A stretch of DNA of 34,662 nt from a virus. Below the pieces are notes generated by a model, which was not told where the DNA came from, did no database searches, and saw only the letters and a program-made list of their open reading frames with translations. Location of the stretch: the IMG/VR virus record IMGVR_UViG_3300027525_000018, positions 1 through 34,662 of that record; one strand, written 5' to 3'. Positions 9,287 through 18,042 of this stretch are shown piece by piece. Each line of letters starts with the position of its first letter. Within the stretch, counting starts at the first letter, position 1. The position numbers and the translations under genes were made by a program.

Positions 9287-10654
9287 TTAAGCTACCAATT
9301 CAATCATTCCACAGAACTTACCGATCATGTCGATTCCGTTGTCAGCCATTACATCACATCTGTGAGCATCAACTGAGCTTACGATATCAACTGAGTAATC
9401 TTTAAAGTTCTCTGCTGTAGGTACTCCAGCGTCAGCCATACCTTTAATGTAACCAGCGTAGAACTCAGACGGTCCTCGGTAGATTTTTTCGATAGCAGGT
9501 GCAAGTCCACCACCTTTAACCTCAATTGGGTCAAGGTCAAGAGCGAACAATGTATGCTGCTGACGGTAAGGGTTGCTAAGTCCAGCAACTGAAGTCAACT
9601 CTGGGAAGAACTCAGTATCATTAAGAACTGGAAGCTCTACCATTGCTACTTCAACACCAGCGATAGCGTATGTACGTACATCAATCCCTTTAACTTCAGA
9701 ACCACCGAATGTGTTCATAGAACCAGCATTCACAATGTATCCGTCAGTAAAAGTTCGCTGAATGTGCTGCATCATACCTCTTCCCATGAACAATGTCAAT
9801 GGAGTGGTACGGCTTGCCTTACGGCTCCATACATTAGCAAGGAAGTTGTCGAACTGTGCTTGAGTCAAAGCAGAAGCAAGTGGAAGGTACTCACCACCTC
9901 TGTTGATGATAGACCATCTTACACCACCGTTCATGTCAGAAAGACCACCTACTTGAGATGTCCACTGAGCTTGGTTTGAGAACAACATTTGCTTTTCCAT
10001 CTGACGAAGGAATCGCTGAACCATAAGGTCAAGTTGTGCATCTCCCCAGAACTTATCTTTGTAATAGATACGAGAAGAAATGTTCTCTCTTCGAGAAGCT
10101 AAGTAAGTATCACGCTTAACAGCAGAGTAGTTGTAAATCAACTCAGGGAACTCATACAATGGAGATTTTCCATCAGAGTAGAAGTTCGGAGAGCTGTCTC
10201 CCAATACCTTTACATAAGCATTAACTGCAAATGCAGCCTGCATAGCAGCGATAGTTGACTCAGTTGCTTCAATAGTAATAGAACCAGGAACGGTTGCGAT
10301 TACTTTACCTGATACACTGTGGTCAGCGGCTACTACAACATCACCAACACGGAAAGTGTCAACTGCTGATGGAGGAGTGCCTTGAGGTGCAAGAGAAAGA
10401 ACAATAGTAGTTCCAATTGGAGCAGCCTGTGCAGTGATTTGAGCAATAACGTGTCCACGACCCATTACTGATTTCTCATACTTGTCAGTGTCGAACTGCT
10501 TTCCACCTCCGAAAGGTAGATTCAAAATGTTAACGATCATTCCGAACTTGTTGTAACCTCCTGAAAGGTCATATACATTTCGGAAATCGTTACGGTCAGA
10601 AAGTGACCGAATGGTCAAGTTTTCTGCTACGTTTAAAGGGCTATTTTGTGCCAT
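9287..10654 (-). CDS. Major capsid protein (HK97-fold type), probable
   Basis: 455 aa, directly after the scaffold-like gene and before the accessory gene, the expected place for the capsid protein. The N-terminal region (about 1-65) is followed by a beta-rich stretch at about 70-160 that reads like an inserted domain. The remainder is mixed alpha/beta with features typical of capsids: an aromatic-rich E-loop-like stretch (YSAVKRDTYLASRRENISSR near 175-195) and long helices after it. The leader is A-rich with no -7 element, so it is probably transcribed from the promoter upstream of the scaffold-like gene. Confidence 0.75.
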   Translation of the reverse strand: MAQNSPLNVAENLTIRSLSDRNDFRNVYDLSGGYNKFGMIVNILNLPFGGGKQFDTDKYEKSVMGRGHVIAQITAQAAPIGTTIVLSLAPQGTPPSAVDTFRVGDVVVAADHSVSGKVIATVPGSITIEATESTIAAMQAAFAVNAYVKVLGDSSPNFYSDGKSPLYEFPELIYNYSAVKRDTYLASRRENISSRIYYKDKFWGDAQLDLMVQRFLRQMEKQMLFSNQAQWTSQVGGLSDMNGGVRWSIINRGGEYLPLASALTQAQFDNFLANVWSRKASRTTPLTLFMGRGMMQHIQRTFTDGYIVNAGSMNTFGGSEVKGIDVRTYAIAGVEVAMVELPVLNDTEFFPELTSVAGLSNPYRQQHTLFALDLDPIEVKGGGLAPAIEKIYRGPSEFYAGYIKGMADAGVPTAENFKDYSVDIVSSVDAHRCDVMADNGIDMIGKFCGMIELVA

Positions 10655-10678
10655 TTTAGATTTCTTTTAGTTTTTTTA

Positions 10679-11872
10679 TTAAAGTGTAATGTTCCCTCCA
10701 TTTACACCCCTCCTGCCTGCGGCATCGCCTCTTGCCTTTAGGTATGCGTTGTGATCATTAGATTTGCCTCCTACTTTTGTGGTTTTTAAACCCGTTCTTT
10801 TCGGTGCAGCCCTTTTGATAAACTCTGCCTTTTGACCTTTAACCTTGCCTTGGTGAACTTTATTCTGAAGGACATCCTTCTTGTATAAGTCCCACGCAGC
10901 GAAGTCAAACATCTTATTGACATTCACAGTACCGTCTTGGTTGACGAAACCTATTTTTCCTGAGACTACGTGGTCGTGAATAGCTTTGGTCATGTCTTCG
11001 GTAAGATTTAAACCGTAATAACCCTTACCCTTCATCGAATTAGTAAGTCCCACAAATTGCTCGTGATTCTGTTTCTGTATCTGTTGAGTTCTCCTTTGTT
11101 GTTCGATAGACTGTTCGTTAGCCTCAAATGCAACATTCTTGATTCTTGACTCTTGCTCAGATTTCATCTCTGCTCGCATCTTACGGGTTTCAATTTTTTT
11201 CTGAACAGGAGAAAGGTCATCGAACCTATCCATCTCATACTCAATCTCTTCCTCTGTTAGGTCAAGATTTTTAATGCCCATCTCGTACACCTTCTTGTCA
11301 GACATGGCATCATAGTCCTTGTCTAACTCAAAAGACTTTAAGTACTCTCGGAAGTTACCGTTACCAGACTGCTTAAACTTTAAGTACCCATCGATAAGAG
11401 GGTCGCTTAATACAGCCTCTGCCTGTGAAACCTTTTGCTCCATCTCTTGAAGCCTTTGGCTCTCAGTAACTGTAGGCTCTTCTTTGGTAGGCTCATTGTT
11501 AAAAGAGAAAGGGTCTTTCAAGATTGACTCTTGCTTAGACTCTTCGTTCTCTTGCAGTACAATATCCCAAGCCTCTTCATCGGAAAGTTCGGAGTTGCCC
11601 TCACGCTCTTTCACAGCATCGATTCTTTTCAAGTCTTCAATTGCCTGAGATTTTTTACCCTCAAGCGTCTTTGACTTCATTTCCTCAATCTGCTCGGAGA
11701 GTTCGTCCTCTTCCTTGCCTGGATTGTCCTCCATGAGCTTTGAGATGATGGATTGCTCCTCATCTTGCTCAAGAGATACGTCTACATCATAATTCAAAGA
11801 ACCCTGATCCTTTTCTTCTTCAGTGTTCACGTTGCTGTCATCTAAGACAACATCTTCGTTCGTTTCTTCCAT
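10679..11872 (-). CDS. Scaffold-like coiled-coil protein
   Basis: 397 aa. Residues 1-170 are extremely acidic and helical (Glu/Asp/Gln-rich coiled coil), 190-275 is a charged helical part, and the last 70 residues are basic and Gly-rich, ending in a GRRGVNGG-type tail. An acidic coiled coil with a basic C-terminus, coded between portal and capsid genes, fits a scaffolding or capsid-assembly protein. The ATG lies 4 nt after a TAACTTTG promoter element, so this gene heads the capsid operon. Confidence 0.65.
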   Translation of the reverse strand: MEETNEDVVLDDSNVNTEEEKDQGSLNYDVDVSLEQDEEQSIISKLMEDNPGKEEDELSEQIEEMKSKTLEGKKSQAIEDLKRIDAVKEREGNSELSDEEAWDIVLQENEESKQESILKDPFSFNNEPTKEEPTVTESQRLQEMEQKVSQAEAVLSDPLIDGYLKFKQSGNGNFREYLKSFELDKDYDAMSDKKVYEMGIKNLDLTEEEIEYEMDRFDDLSPVQKKIETRKMRAEMKSEQESRIKNVAFEANEQSIEQQRRTQQIQKQNHEQFVGLTNSMKGKGYYGLNLTEDMTKAIHDHVVSGKIGFVNQDGTVNVNKMFDFAAWDLYKKDVLQNKVHQGKVKGQKAEFIKRAAPKRTGLKTTKVGGKSNDHNAYLKARGDAAGRRGVNGGNITL

Positions 11873-11876
11873 TTTA

Positions 11877-11907
11877 CAAAGTTATATATAATTTATTGAT
11901 TTACAAC
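11877..11907 (-). promoter_or_regulatory. Host-type promoter of the scaffold/capsid operon (leaderless)
   Basis: Minus strand: GTTG (11907-11904), 19 nt, TAACTTTG (11884-11877), 4 nt, ATG 11872. Both boxes and spacing match the Bacteroidota promoter consensus. The predicted start of transcription falls at or next to the start codon. Confidence 0.75.
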
Positions 11908-11908
11908 A

Positions 11909-14197
11909 CTATGCACCCTGACCGTCCATTCCTTGCTGTTGACGCTGCTGTTCCCCTGCAATTTGAGCCTCTTGGTCAATAGCAGGCTGCATCGCTCTCT
12001 GGCGTAGATTAGCCTCTTCTCTTGCATTCCTACCTCCCTCTGCCATCTGCTGCTGTTGCATAGCGAACTGTCGTTGTTTCTCAGCCTCCGCTTGTTGCTG
12101 TAGCATAGCCATCTGCTGCTGTTGTTGTTGCTGCATCTTGCGCTTCTTAATCTTCATGGTCATCTTATCCTTCAGCTCAGTATATGTACGTGCAGTCTCA
12201 AGTTCGATGTAGTCATCCCAATCGAATCCCGTCTTGTCTGCGTTCTGAGCCATAGCCTGTGCAACAGTAAGCAGCCTCTGTCTTGACTGCTCATCGATAA
12301 CGTCCTCAACGTCAACCTTGACCATCATGTCCTCTAGCTGAAACTCTGTCGTATTTTTAAAGAACTTAATAGCATCCTCGGACAGCATTACTTCAGCAGC
12401 CTCCTCACCGTCCATATCCATCAACATAATCTTAGCCTTGTTAAGTATATACTGCAATAGATACGTGTAGTAGGTCATAAAGCCATCGTAGTATGTTGCC
12501 ATTCCTAATTGGTTCTGACTGATAGACTGCTGTTGAGAGCCGTAGCCTACATAGCTTGTCAACTGCCCCATAGAAACCTTTGATGCGTTGATAATCTCTT
12601 TCATCATTCGCTCCTTCTCCTGGATCAACTGTGTGTAACGAATTACGTTTTGGTCAAGCGTCATATCGACAGTCTCAACCATTCTCTGTCCGTCAAGTAC
12701 GTTAGGGTCTTCCCCGTCCGATCCGTCTGTAACGTGCATACCGTACTTCTTCAAGTTGGCTACGAGTTCACGTACAGTGTCTCCCTCCCCAAGCTTGTGT
12801 CCGTTAATAAGGTAAACCTTACCAAGGTCTTTACCGATGTTCTGACGTATCTTGTACTCGTATGCGTCTATATCGTCCTGTAGCTTCTTCATCCTGTCAA
12901 CGACAGAGCGATTCATCCCCATCATCATATTAGGGATAAATGTACGGACAGGTAGCATTGGTCTGCTTGGGTTCATAGAGTCATACACTACGTTGTAGTC
13001 CTGACCGTAATCCGTAATAATAGCATTGCCTATGACTGTGGCTCTGTCTATTCTTAGGTAACTGTAACGCTCTGAGTCATTTCCGTGTATTGGAGTTACA
13101 TCCTTACCACCTTTCTTGCCCTTCTTAACCTTCTTGTCATCTGGAACCTCTGTAATCCAAAACCCCGTAACGACAGCAACCTGTCTGTAGTTTCTTCCGT
13201 CAGGTCCTCCCCACCAATTAAACCCAATATCAGAACCACTCGAACTGTTGTAGTGATTAAGTAGTTCAAATCCAGCACCAGGCTCAGTAATAGATAAGTC
13301 TTTAACTAGCTCTCGCTCTTCATCAGTAAGGTCGTATCGGTAGTAAATCTCTTCGGGTGTCATAAACGATACCCAGCCCACGAACTCTGCTTTTTCATTG
13401 TAGTCTGAGTCGTTACTAAAGTCAACGATAAGATTGTAAGGTGGGATAACCTCCGTGTAAGGTCTTCCATGCATCTCGTCTACATACACTCCGCAGTATC
13501 TTCCGACAGCGCAGTCAGTAAAGGCTCTCATCATCTGGTCTTTCAGCCTATTTCTATTAACTATGTCATTCAGAAGGTCAAGCCCGTACTCCTCCATCTC
13601 ATCGATAGGGGACTTCATAACCTTCTCTACAGCCTCGTCCATATCTATATCGTTACCGATACCCTCTGGGAAGAAGCCCATACCATACTTCTCTTGGGCG
13701 TTGTTGAAAAACTCAGCAAGATTCTTCTTGAGTTTAATCATCTGAACTCTCTCCATCTTCTTGGAGATTTTGGAAGGCTCTAGGCTTTCTATCGCTACCT
13801 TGGTAGAGTTAAGTACCTTTCTGATACCTCCACGCATATACTCTACAAGTTCGTATATCTGCTCGCCCTTTACGTATGGAGCAGGTAGTTCGCCACCCTT
13901 ATCGTCTTCTGTTAGGTATGCGAAGTTAAAGTTCTCCTGCGTACCCATGAAGTATCGGTAGTTGTTAATAATCTGGTCAACTGGAGATGACTCAGCCCAT
14001 CTTTTCACGCTTCTCTTGCCCTCGTTCTTTACCTCGTCTACGTTTGAGGCTATGTTGTAGTTTGTAGATATAAACCTTACATTTTGAGCGTACCAGTTCT
14101 CAATGGAGCCGTACTTTTCTTCTATTTTTTTCTTGTCAAAATAGCTATCGGGTCTATCGTAAACTATCTCGTTGCTATGACTGTTGTCCAGTATCAT
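11909..14197 (-). CDS. Portal protein
   Basis: 762 aa, the length of crAss-like or P22-type portals. It follows terminase and precedes scaffold and capsid. The central part carries long helices typical of the portal stem and wing (around 390-560). From about residue 680 to the end it turns into a Gln/Met/Ala-rich low-complexity tail with runs of six or seven Gln, which would sit inside the capsid as a barrel-like or flexible extension. Its start overlaps the 71-aa gene by 23 nt. Assigned from length, order and helical pattern. Confidence 0.8.
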   Translation of the reverse strand: MILDNSHSNEIVYDRPDSYFDKKKIEEKYGSIENWYAQNVRFISTNYNIASNVDEVKNEGKRSVKRWAESSPVDQIINNYRYFMGTQENFNFAYLTEDDKGGELPAPYVKGEQIYELVEYMRGGIRKVLNSTKVAIESLEPSKISKKMERVQMIKLKKNLAEFFNNAQEKYGMGFFPEGIGNDIDMDEAVEKVMKSPIDEMEEYGLDLLNDIVNRNRLKDQMMRAFTDCAVGRYCGVYVDEMHGRPYTEVIPPYNLIVDFSNDSDYNEKAEFVGWVSFMTPEEIYYRYDLTDEERELVKDLSITEPGAGFELLNHYNSSSGSDIGFNWWGGPDGRNYRQVAVVTGFWITEVPDDKKVKKGKKGGKDVTPIHGNDSERYSYLRIDRATVIGNAIITDYGQDYNVVYDSMNPSRPMLPVRTFIPNMMMGMNRSVVDRMKKLQDDIDAYEYKIRQNIGKDLGKVYLINGHKLGEGDTVRELVANLKKYGMHVTDGSDGEDPNVLDGQRMVETVDMTLDQNVIRYTQLIQEKERMMKEIINASKVSMGQLTSYVGYGSQQQSISQNQLGMATYYDGFMTYYTYLLQYILNKAKIMLMDMDGEEAAEVMLSEDAIKFFKNTTEFQLEDMMVKVDVEDVIDEQSRQRLLTVAQAMAQNADKTGFDWDDYIELETARTYTELKDKMTMKIKKRKMQQQQQQQMAMLQQQAEAEKQRQFAMQQQQMAEGGRNAREEANLRQRAMQPAIDQEAQIAGEQQRQQQGMDGQGA

Positions 14198-14390
14198 CTG
14201 TTATGAATTTTAAAGCGGCTAAAGGAAGTTCAAATACCCTCCCATCAATGTGTCTTATTACTATTGCGTAAGTGTTTAATCCGTTATTTATATCTCCTCT
14301 ATAACCAATCGCAAGGAACTCACCTGTCTTGTCGTTACCATCTCTGCCAATCCACCTCACACTTCTTCCCTTGGCGTTCTTGTGTTCCAT
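14175..14390 (-). CDS. Small beta-rich protein between terminase and portal
   Basis: 71 aa, starts MEHKNAKGRSVRWIGRDGND and forms alternating hydrophobic strands (FLAIGYRG, YAIVIRH, FELPLAAL), like a small SH3-type barrel. It overlaps the terminase end by 34 nt and the portal start by 23 nt in other frames, so it is part of the same transcript. Family not recognised; a packaging-motor or portal-associated accessory is only a guess from position. Confidence 0.6.
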   Translation of the reverse strand: MEHKNAKGRSVRWIGRDGNDKTGEFLAIGYRGDINNGLNTYAIVIRHIDGRVFELPLAALKFITDDTGQQS

Positions 14391-16294
14391 GTGTTTACGC
14401 TATTTCTATCAGGTAATTCTCCACCGTTTTCAAATATCGGTATTTTTTGCCACTTTGTCACCCTACGACCTGATTCATCGGTAGTTATGTAGCTTACCTC
14501 TTTATATTTTACTGACACTCTCTTGTTGGATTTCTTATACTCATCCCTATCGTACAGTTCGCAAGATACAAGGGCATCCAAAAGGTCGGTGTTATTTACG
14601 TGGAAGTCAGGAAGCTGATTTATTATCTCAAGCATCCATATCTTATCTGAGTGAGTTCTTAGATACTCAAAGAAGAAATTATATATAGTGTCCCTATTCC
14701 ACCTGTCCTTGTGGAAGCCTTTTGCAGCCTTTCTGTCAAACGACTTAGCACCCGTTATAATAGGCTGACTCGCAAGGTAAGCCCACGCACCACCTTGTCT
14801 GTATTGGTCGATAAGAACCCTTCCCTCGTTACGCTCAATCATATTCTTACAGTCGTTGTAGTAACGCTGTAGCATCATAGTCTCTTGGTATATGGTAATA
14901 GGGTCGTTGGTTCTTCGCTGATAGTAGGCAACATATTCTTGTGTGCTTGGGCGTTTGACTATCGTGGAGTGAACAGAACGCTTGCCTGAACTTAACGCCT
15001 TCTTAGTGTCCATACCGTCTGTGTCTACCATCGGTATAGGGTCAGTTCCAGCCCTGTACTCATCTCCTTGAACTGGATGTTCAAGTATAGTGAACATACC
15101 CTTGGGGTCGGCTATAGCTATAACCCTTCCACCTTGCTCTGTTAAAGTGTACGTGTTTACGGGTCTTGGGGTGGCTATTATTCTTTTCTTCTGTGCATTT
15201 ATCTTTGGTAGAATGTCTTCAGGAATAATACCAACATTATTCATCTCAAAGATGTCGTTGATTTCGGTTGGGTATGATTTTATAAACCCAATCAAATCCC
15301 TCTTATCATCTGACCTATCAAGGTACTCTCTACGCTTAGAAATCCATTCAGCGGCTCCCTCTTTATCGTCCCATCCGTTCGGACAGAAGTTATAAAGCCT
15401 CCCCGTTTGTTTCCCGTTTTCATCGTACTCTGGCGCACGGCTAACTCCTCTTGTTCCAGGGATAAAGACAGTCCTGACATTCATCTCTGATGCGTTCTTC
15501 CACATCAACTCAGCCTCCTTGATACCATCGTCAGAGACAATACCAGCAGATCCACCGAACACAACGGGTGCTATCTTTTCAAAGTCATCCTGAAGACAGG
15601 CTTGTATTGACTGACGTACCTCTGATGCGTAATCGTGCAGGAACAGCTCATCGATAAATGCGTGGTTTGCTCTCTCAGATTCAAAGTTAGCCGCATCTTT
15701 TCTACTGTCAGATGTCTGCCTTGCAAGAATGTTTGAGTTATTGCCAGATGTAAGACCCGTGTTGTCCTTTATGTCTATGGTCATGTAACCAGTAAGTCTC
15801 TGAGACTTCTTCTCTGGTCTTATCCATTCATCAAGACCTGCGTATGCTACGGCAAGCTTTTCGTTGAATAGCTTCTCTGTCTTGCTTCTATTGTTGGATG
15901 TCAGGAGTGATGTCGAACCTGGCTCGGTCATAGCCTTCCAAAGCGGAACTCCAGCACCAAAAAGAGCCGACAGACCTATACCCCTTCTCTTGTATATGCA
16001 GATGTCTAGCCCAAGCCTTGTAGCCTCGTAGTATTCGTCAATAACAAACTCGTCTACCTCTCTCCACCATGGTAGAATAAGGCTACCTCTCGGCTGCTTA
16101 ATCTTAACTTGAGTTAGGTAGAAGTAGTGAAGCCCTTTTAGACCTGCGTGTCCTTCCACCCATCTCTCCTGCTCTTGCAGCCACCACTTGGCTTCTTCAG
16201 CCTTCGACATACCTTTAGGCTTGCCTTCGTAAACAAACTTTGGTGGCTTTAGTTTGCCGTTTATGATTATTTCAGGACCCTTCCCTTTGGTCAT
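14357..16294 (-). CDS. terL: Terminase large subunit
   Basis: 645 aa packaging motor. The N-terminal ATPase has a Walker-A-like KRRGIGLS at residues 102-109 (non-standard, as in many phage terminases) and a Walker B FIDEL with Asp215-Glu216. The C-terminal RNase-H-type nuclease has candidate metal ligands Asp418 (AGTDP), Asp496 (VLIDQYR) and Asp573 (LLDALVSCE). It cuts concatemeric DNA and drives it through the portal. It is first in the leftward operon. No small-subunit gene is recognised next to it. A TATTTTTG box lies 18 nt before the ATG. Confidence 0.9.
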   Translation of the reverse strand: MTKGKGPEIIINGKLKPPKFVYEGKPKGMSKAEEAKWWLQEQERWVEGHAGLKGLHYFYLTQVKIKQPRGSLILPWWREVDEFVIDEYYEATRLGLDICIYKRRGIGLSALFGAGVPLWKAMTEPGSTSLLTSNNRSKTEKLFNEKLAVAYAGLDEWIRPEKKSQRLTGYMTIDIKDNTGLTSGNNSNILARQTSDSRKDAANFESERANHAFIDELFLHDYASEVRQSIQACLQDDFEKIAPVVFGGSAGIVSDDGIKEAELMWKNASEMNVRTVFIPGTRGVSRAPEYDENGKQTGRLYNFCPNGWDDKEGAAEWISKRREYLDRSDDKRDLIGFIKSYPTEINDIFEMNNVGIIPEDILPKINAQKKRIIATPRPVNTYTLTEQGGRVIAIADPKGMFTILEHPVQGDEYRAGTDPIPMVDTDGMDTKKALSSGKRSVHSTIVKRPSTQEYVAYYQRRTNDPITIYQETMMLQRYYNDCKNMIERNEGRVLIDQYRQGGAWAYLASQPIITGAKSFDRKAAKGFHKDRWNRDTIYNFFFEYLRTHSDKIWMLEIINQLPDFHVNNTDLLDALVSCELYDRDEYKKSNKRVSVKYKEVSYITTDESGRRVTKWQKIPIFENGGELPDRNSVNTWNTRTPREEV

Positions 16295-16312
16295 TAATAT
16301 TTCTCTTTGTTA

Positions 16313-16320
16313 CAAAAATA
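16313..16320 (-). promoter_or_regulatory. -7-like element upstream of terminase
   Basis: Minus-strand TATTTTTG matches TAnnTTTG and lies 18 nt before the terminase ATG, leaving a short A-rich leader. No clear TTG at the -33 position, so support is partial. It overlaps the divergent promoter for the next gene. Confidence 0.4.
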
Positions 16321-16324
16321 GGTA

Positions 16325-16355
16325 TTTGATTTAACATAAGTATTTTATAAGTTAG
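16325..16355 (+). promoter_or_regulatory. Host-type promoter of the PD-(D/E)XK-like gene (leaderless)
   Basis: TTTG (16325-16328), exactly 19 nt, TAAGTTAG (16348-16355), 4 nt, ATG 16360. One mismatch in the -7 box. Confidence 0.7.
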
Positions 16356-16359
16356 CCAA

Positions 16360-16806
16360 ATGAATAAAAAACCATCCGACTTCGTTAAGTCTTCATACGA
16401 TAAGAATAACGCTATAGCTGTAGAGGCTGTTAGTAAATGGCTTGAGAAAAAAGGATACTCTATAGTCGATAAAGAAGAGGACTATTGGGTAGACATAGAG
16501 GCAGAGAAGGAGGGGAAGACTTTGCTGTTTGAGGCAGAGGTGAAATCTAATATAAGCTTCACGAGTAGGCAGTCATTTCGATTTGATACGGTTTCCTTTT
16601 TAGCGAGAAAGGCAAAATGGAAAGACACCCCCTTTTGGTATGTTATACTGTGTCCAAGCACGGGATATGCAATAATAGCACACTCAAGCTGGATATTTAA
16701 AGATGAGTACATAGAAAACGTAAACGTAAACACATCAGACAGAAAGGGTATGGATAAATTCTATAGAGTCCCTAAGTCAGTATGTTTTTTCAAAAAGATA
16801 GCGTAA
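16360..16806 (+). CDS. PD-(D/E)XK nuclease-like protein
   Basis: 148 aa. The N-terminal helix (VEAVSKWLEKKGY) is followed by Asp45 in DYWVDIEAE and a strand with Glu60-Val-Lys62 (LLFEAEVKSN), the spacing of a restriction-endonuclease-like core D-(X)n-ExK. A further strand-helix part with aromatic residues (FWYVILCPS) follows. Likely a metal-dependent DNA nuclease or a DNA-end/structure processor; substrate unknown. It is divergent from terminase, single-gene, with its own leaderless promoter and its own terminator downstream. It could serve packaging, host DNA degradation or exclusion of other phages. Confidence 0.6.
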   Translation: MNKKPSDFVKSSYDKNNAIAVEAVSKWLEKKGYSIVDKEEDYWVDIEAEKEGKTLLFEAEVKSNISFTSRQSFRFDTVSFLARKAKWKDTPFWYVILCPSTGYAIIAHSSWIFKDEYIENVNVNTSDRKGMDKFYRVPKSVCFFKKIA

Positions 16807-16857
16807 TTTTTACGTTGTTATTTTTATTATCTTTGTCGTGTTCCTTTCTCCTTCCTT

Positions 16858-16893
16858 GGGGTAGTGCTTTCGGGTACTGCCCCTTTGTTTTTT
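16858..16893 (+). terminator. Rho-independent terminator after the nuclease-like gene
   Basis: GGGGTAGTGC pairs with GTACTGCCCC (two G-U pairs) around a 6-nt loop, then TTTGTTTTTT. It lies 52 nt after the stop of the nuclease-like gene and 22 nt before the next ATG. Confidence 0.75.
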
Positions 16894-16902
16894 AAAAATG
16901 TT

Positions 16903-16910
16903 TATATTAG
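16903..16910 (+). promoter_or_regulatory. -7-like element 4 nt before the phosphoesterase ATG
   Basis: TATATTAG (one mismatch to TAnnTTTG) ends 4 nt before ATG 16915, the same geometry as at 16360. No TTTG at the ideal distance; the terminator U-tract contains a TTTG 15 nt upstream. Confidence 0.4.
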
Positions 16911-16914
16911 CGGA

Positions 16915-17628
16915 ATGGAACAAAGACCAAGATTAAAAGGAAACAGATTAGCAGCGTTTGAGAATATTACCAAGGATGAGAACAGGGTGTTGGTCATAGG
17001 TGACTTGCACGAGCCGTTCTGCCTCAAAGGATATCTTAGATTCTGTAAAGAAACTTACGCAAAGTACAACTGCAACAAGGTGGTTTTTATTGGTGATATT
17101 ATAGACAATCACTATTCAAGCTATCACGAGACTGATTCGGACGGAATGGGCGGTAAGGCAGAGCTTGACTTAGCAATTAAAAGGGTTGGTAAATGGTACA
17201 AGGCGTTTCCGAACGCTGATGTCACGCTGGGTAACCACGACAGAATAATAATACGCAAAGCGCAGACCTCAAACATACCAAGCAAGTGGATTAAAGAGTT
17301 TGGTGAGGTGTTAGAGACTCCAAAGTGGAATTTCGTTACTGAAGTATATTTTGATGACGTTAGATACATCCACGGAGATAAGAGTAGCAACGCAAGAACA
17401 GCAACAAAACGAGATATGGTTTCAACGGTGTCAGGTCACTTCCATACTCAAATGTATGTGGAATGGTTCTTTGGTAAGTTCGCTGCATTGTTTGCCATGC
17501 AGGTGGGTTGTGGGATAGACTCTAAAAGTTACGCTATGGGGTATATGCAAGGGGGGAAGAAGGAGGCTATCGCTTGCGGTGTTGTAATCGGTGGTCACAC
17601 AGCGATTAATGTTAAGATGGATTTATAA
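16915..17628 (+). CDS. Calcineurin-like metallophosphoesterase
   Basis: 237 aa from ATG 16915; an upstream in-frame ATG at 16864 lies inside the terminator hairpin and is rejected. All motifs of the two-metal phosphoesterase fold are present: GDLH (Asp30, His32), GDIIDNH (Asp61), GNHD (Asn107, His108), HGD near 168 and GHFH near 193. It hydrolyses phosphodiester or phosphomonoester bonds; nucleic acid, cyclic nucleotide or protein phosphate are all possible substrates. Phages use such enzymes in DNA metabolism or host takeover. Its single-gene setting does not narrow this. Confidence 0.85.
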   Translation: MEQRPRLKGNRLAAFENITKDENRVLVIGDLHEPFCLKGYLRFCKETYAKYNCNKVVFIGDIIDNHYSSYHETDSDGMGGKAELDLAIKRVGKWYKAFPNADVTLGNHDRIIIRKAQTSNIPSKWIKEFGEVLETPKWNFVTEVYFDDVRYIHGDKSSNARTATKRDMVSTVSGHFHTQMYVEWFFGKFAALFAMQVGCGIDSKSYAMGYMQGGKKEAIACGVVIGGHTAINVKMDL

Positions 17629-17645
17629 TTTATTATTTTTTAATC

Positions 17646-17819
17646 ATGGAAATCAAAGTCAACTCAAAAAAAAAGAAGATCGTAATCAAATACGATGTAA
17701 CAGAGGAATCTAAGAAGATTTTATCTCACGCTCAGAATCTTGTAAACACTCTTCCTCACTATGCTGTGAAGATTCTTCCGTTTGTGAAGAGTAAGAAAGA
17801 TAAAGAAAGTCAACCCTAA
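17646..17819 (+). CDS. Small Lys-rich protein, 57 aa
   Basis: Starts MEIKVNSKKKKIVIKYDVTE: two short basic strands followed by a helix (KKILSHAQNLVNTL), ending in a charged tail. A TATTTTTT sequence lies 4 nt before the ATG, a one-mismatch -7 box. The last 110 nt overlap antisense with the convergent gene at 17710-18042. Family unknown; the basic character suggests nucleic-acid or RNA polymerase contact. Confidence 0.55.
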   Translation: MEIKVNSKKKKIVIKYDVTEESKKILSHAQNLVNTLPHYAVKILPFVKSKKDKESQP

Positions 17820-18042
17820 CCCTATCTCCGTCTTTTATCATTACGATTCCATTCACGCAGTCTTCGGCTGATTCGTGCTTGGATACTCTTGCCCACATAT
17901 TCTTTATTACACGCTTTAAGTCTGCTATAGACGGTGTTACACCACCCCAATGAGCTTTAATACTCTTATTTGACCTAATAATGTGCTTTACGTGCGAATA
18001 ATCTATTGCTTCTATGAAAGCTTGTGCTATATTTGTCTCCAT
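17710..18042 (-). CDS. Unknown 110-aa protein with acidic Ser/Glu-rich tail
   Basis: Start METNIAQAFIEAIDYSHVKH at ATG 18042; an alternative ATG at 18069 adds 9 residues. The folded part (1-75) is helical with a basic stretch. The last 35 residues are rich in Ser, Glu and Gln and probably disordered, and this is the part that overlaps the convergent 57-aa gene. Its ATG shares the palindrome CATG with the divergent gene on the other strand. A TAATATTG sequence (one mismatch) lies 5 nt before ATG 18042. Confidence 0.55.
   Translation of the reverse strand: METNIAQAFIEAIDYSHVKHIIRSNKSIKAHWGGVTPSIADLKRVIKNMWARVSKHESAEDCVNGIVMIKDGDRVRVDFLYLSYSSQTEESSQHSEEECLQDSEREIKSS
18006..18035 (+). promoter_or_regulatory. 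Host-type promoter, leaderless gene at 18041
   Basis: TTG (18006-18008), 19 nt, TATATTTG (18028-18035, perfect -7), 5 nt, ATG 18041. The whole promoter lies inside the coding region of the divergent gene on the minus strand. Confidence 0.7.

Noticed and set aside
16828-16835. TATCTTTG between the nuclease-like gene and its terminator as a promoter for a short RNA
   Set aside because: No TTG at the -33 distance, and the transcript would be only about 50 nt; chance in AT-rich DNA is likely.
16864-16914. N-terminal extension of the phosphoesterase from ATG 16864
   Set aside because: It would be coded inside a terminator hairpin and U-tract and adds residues foreign to the fold.
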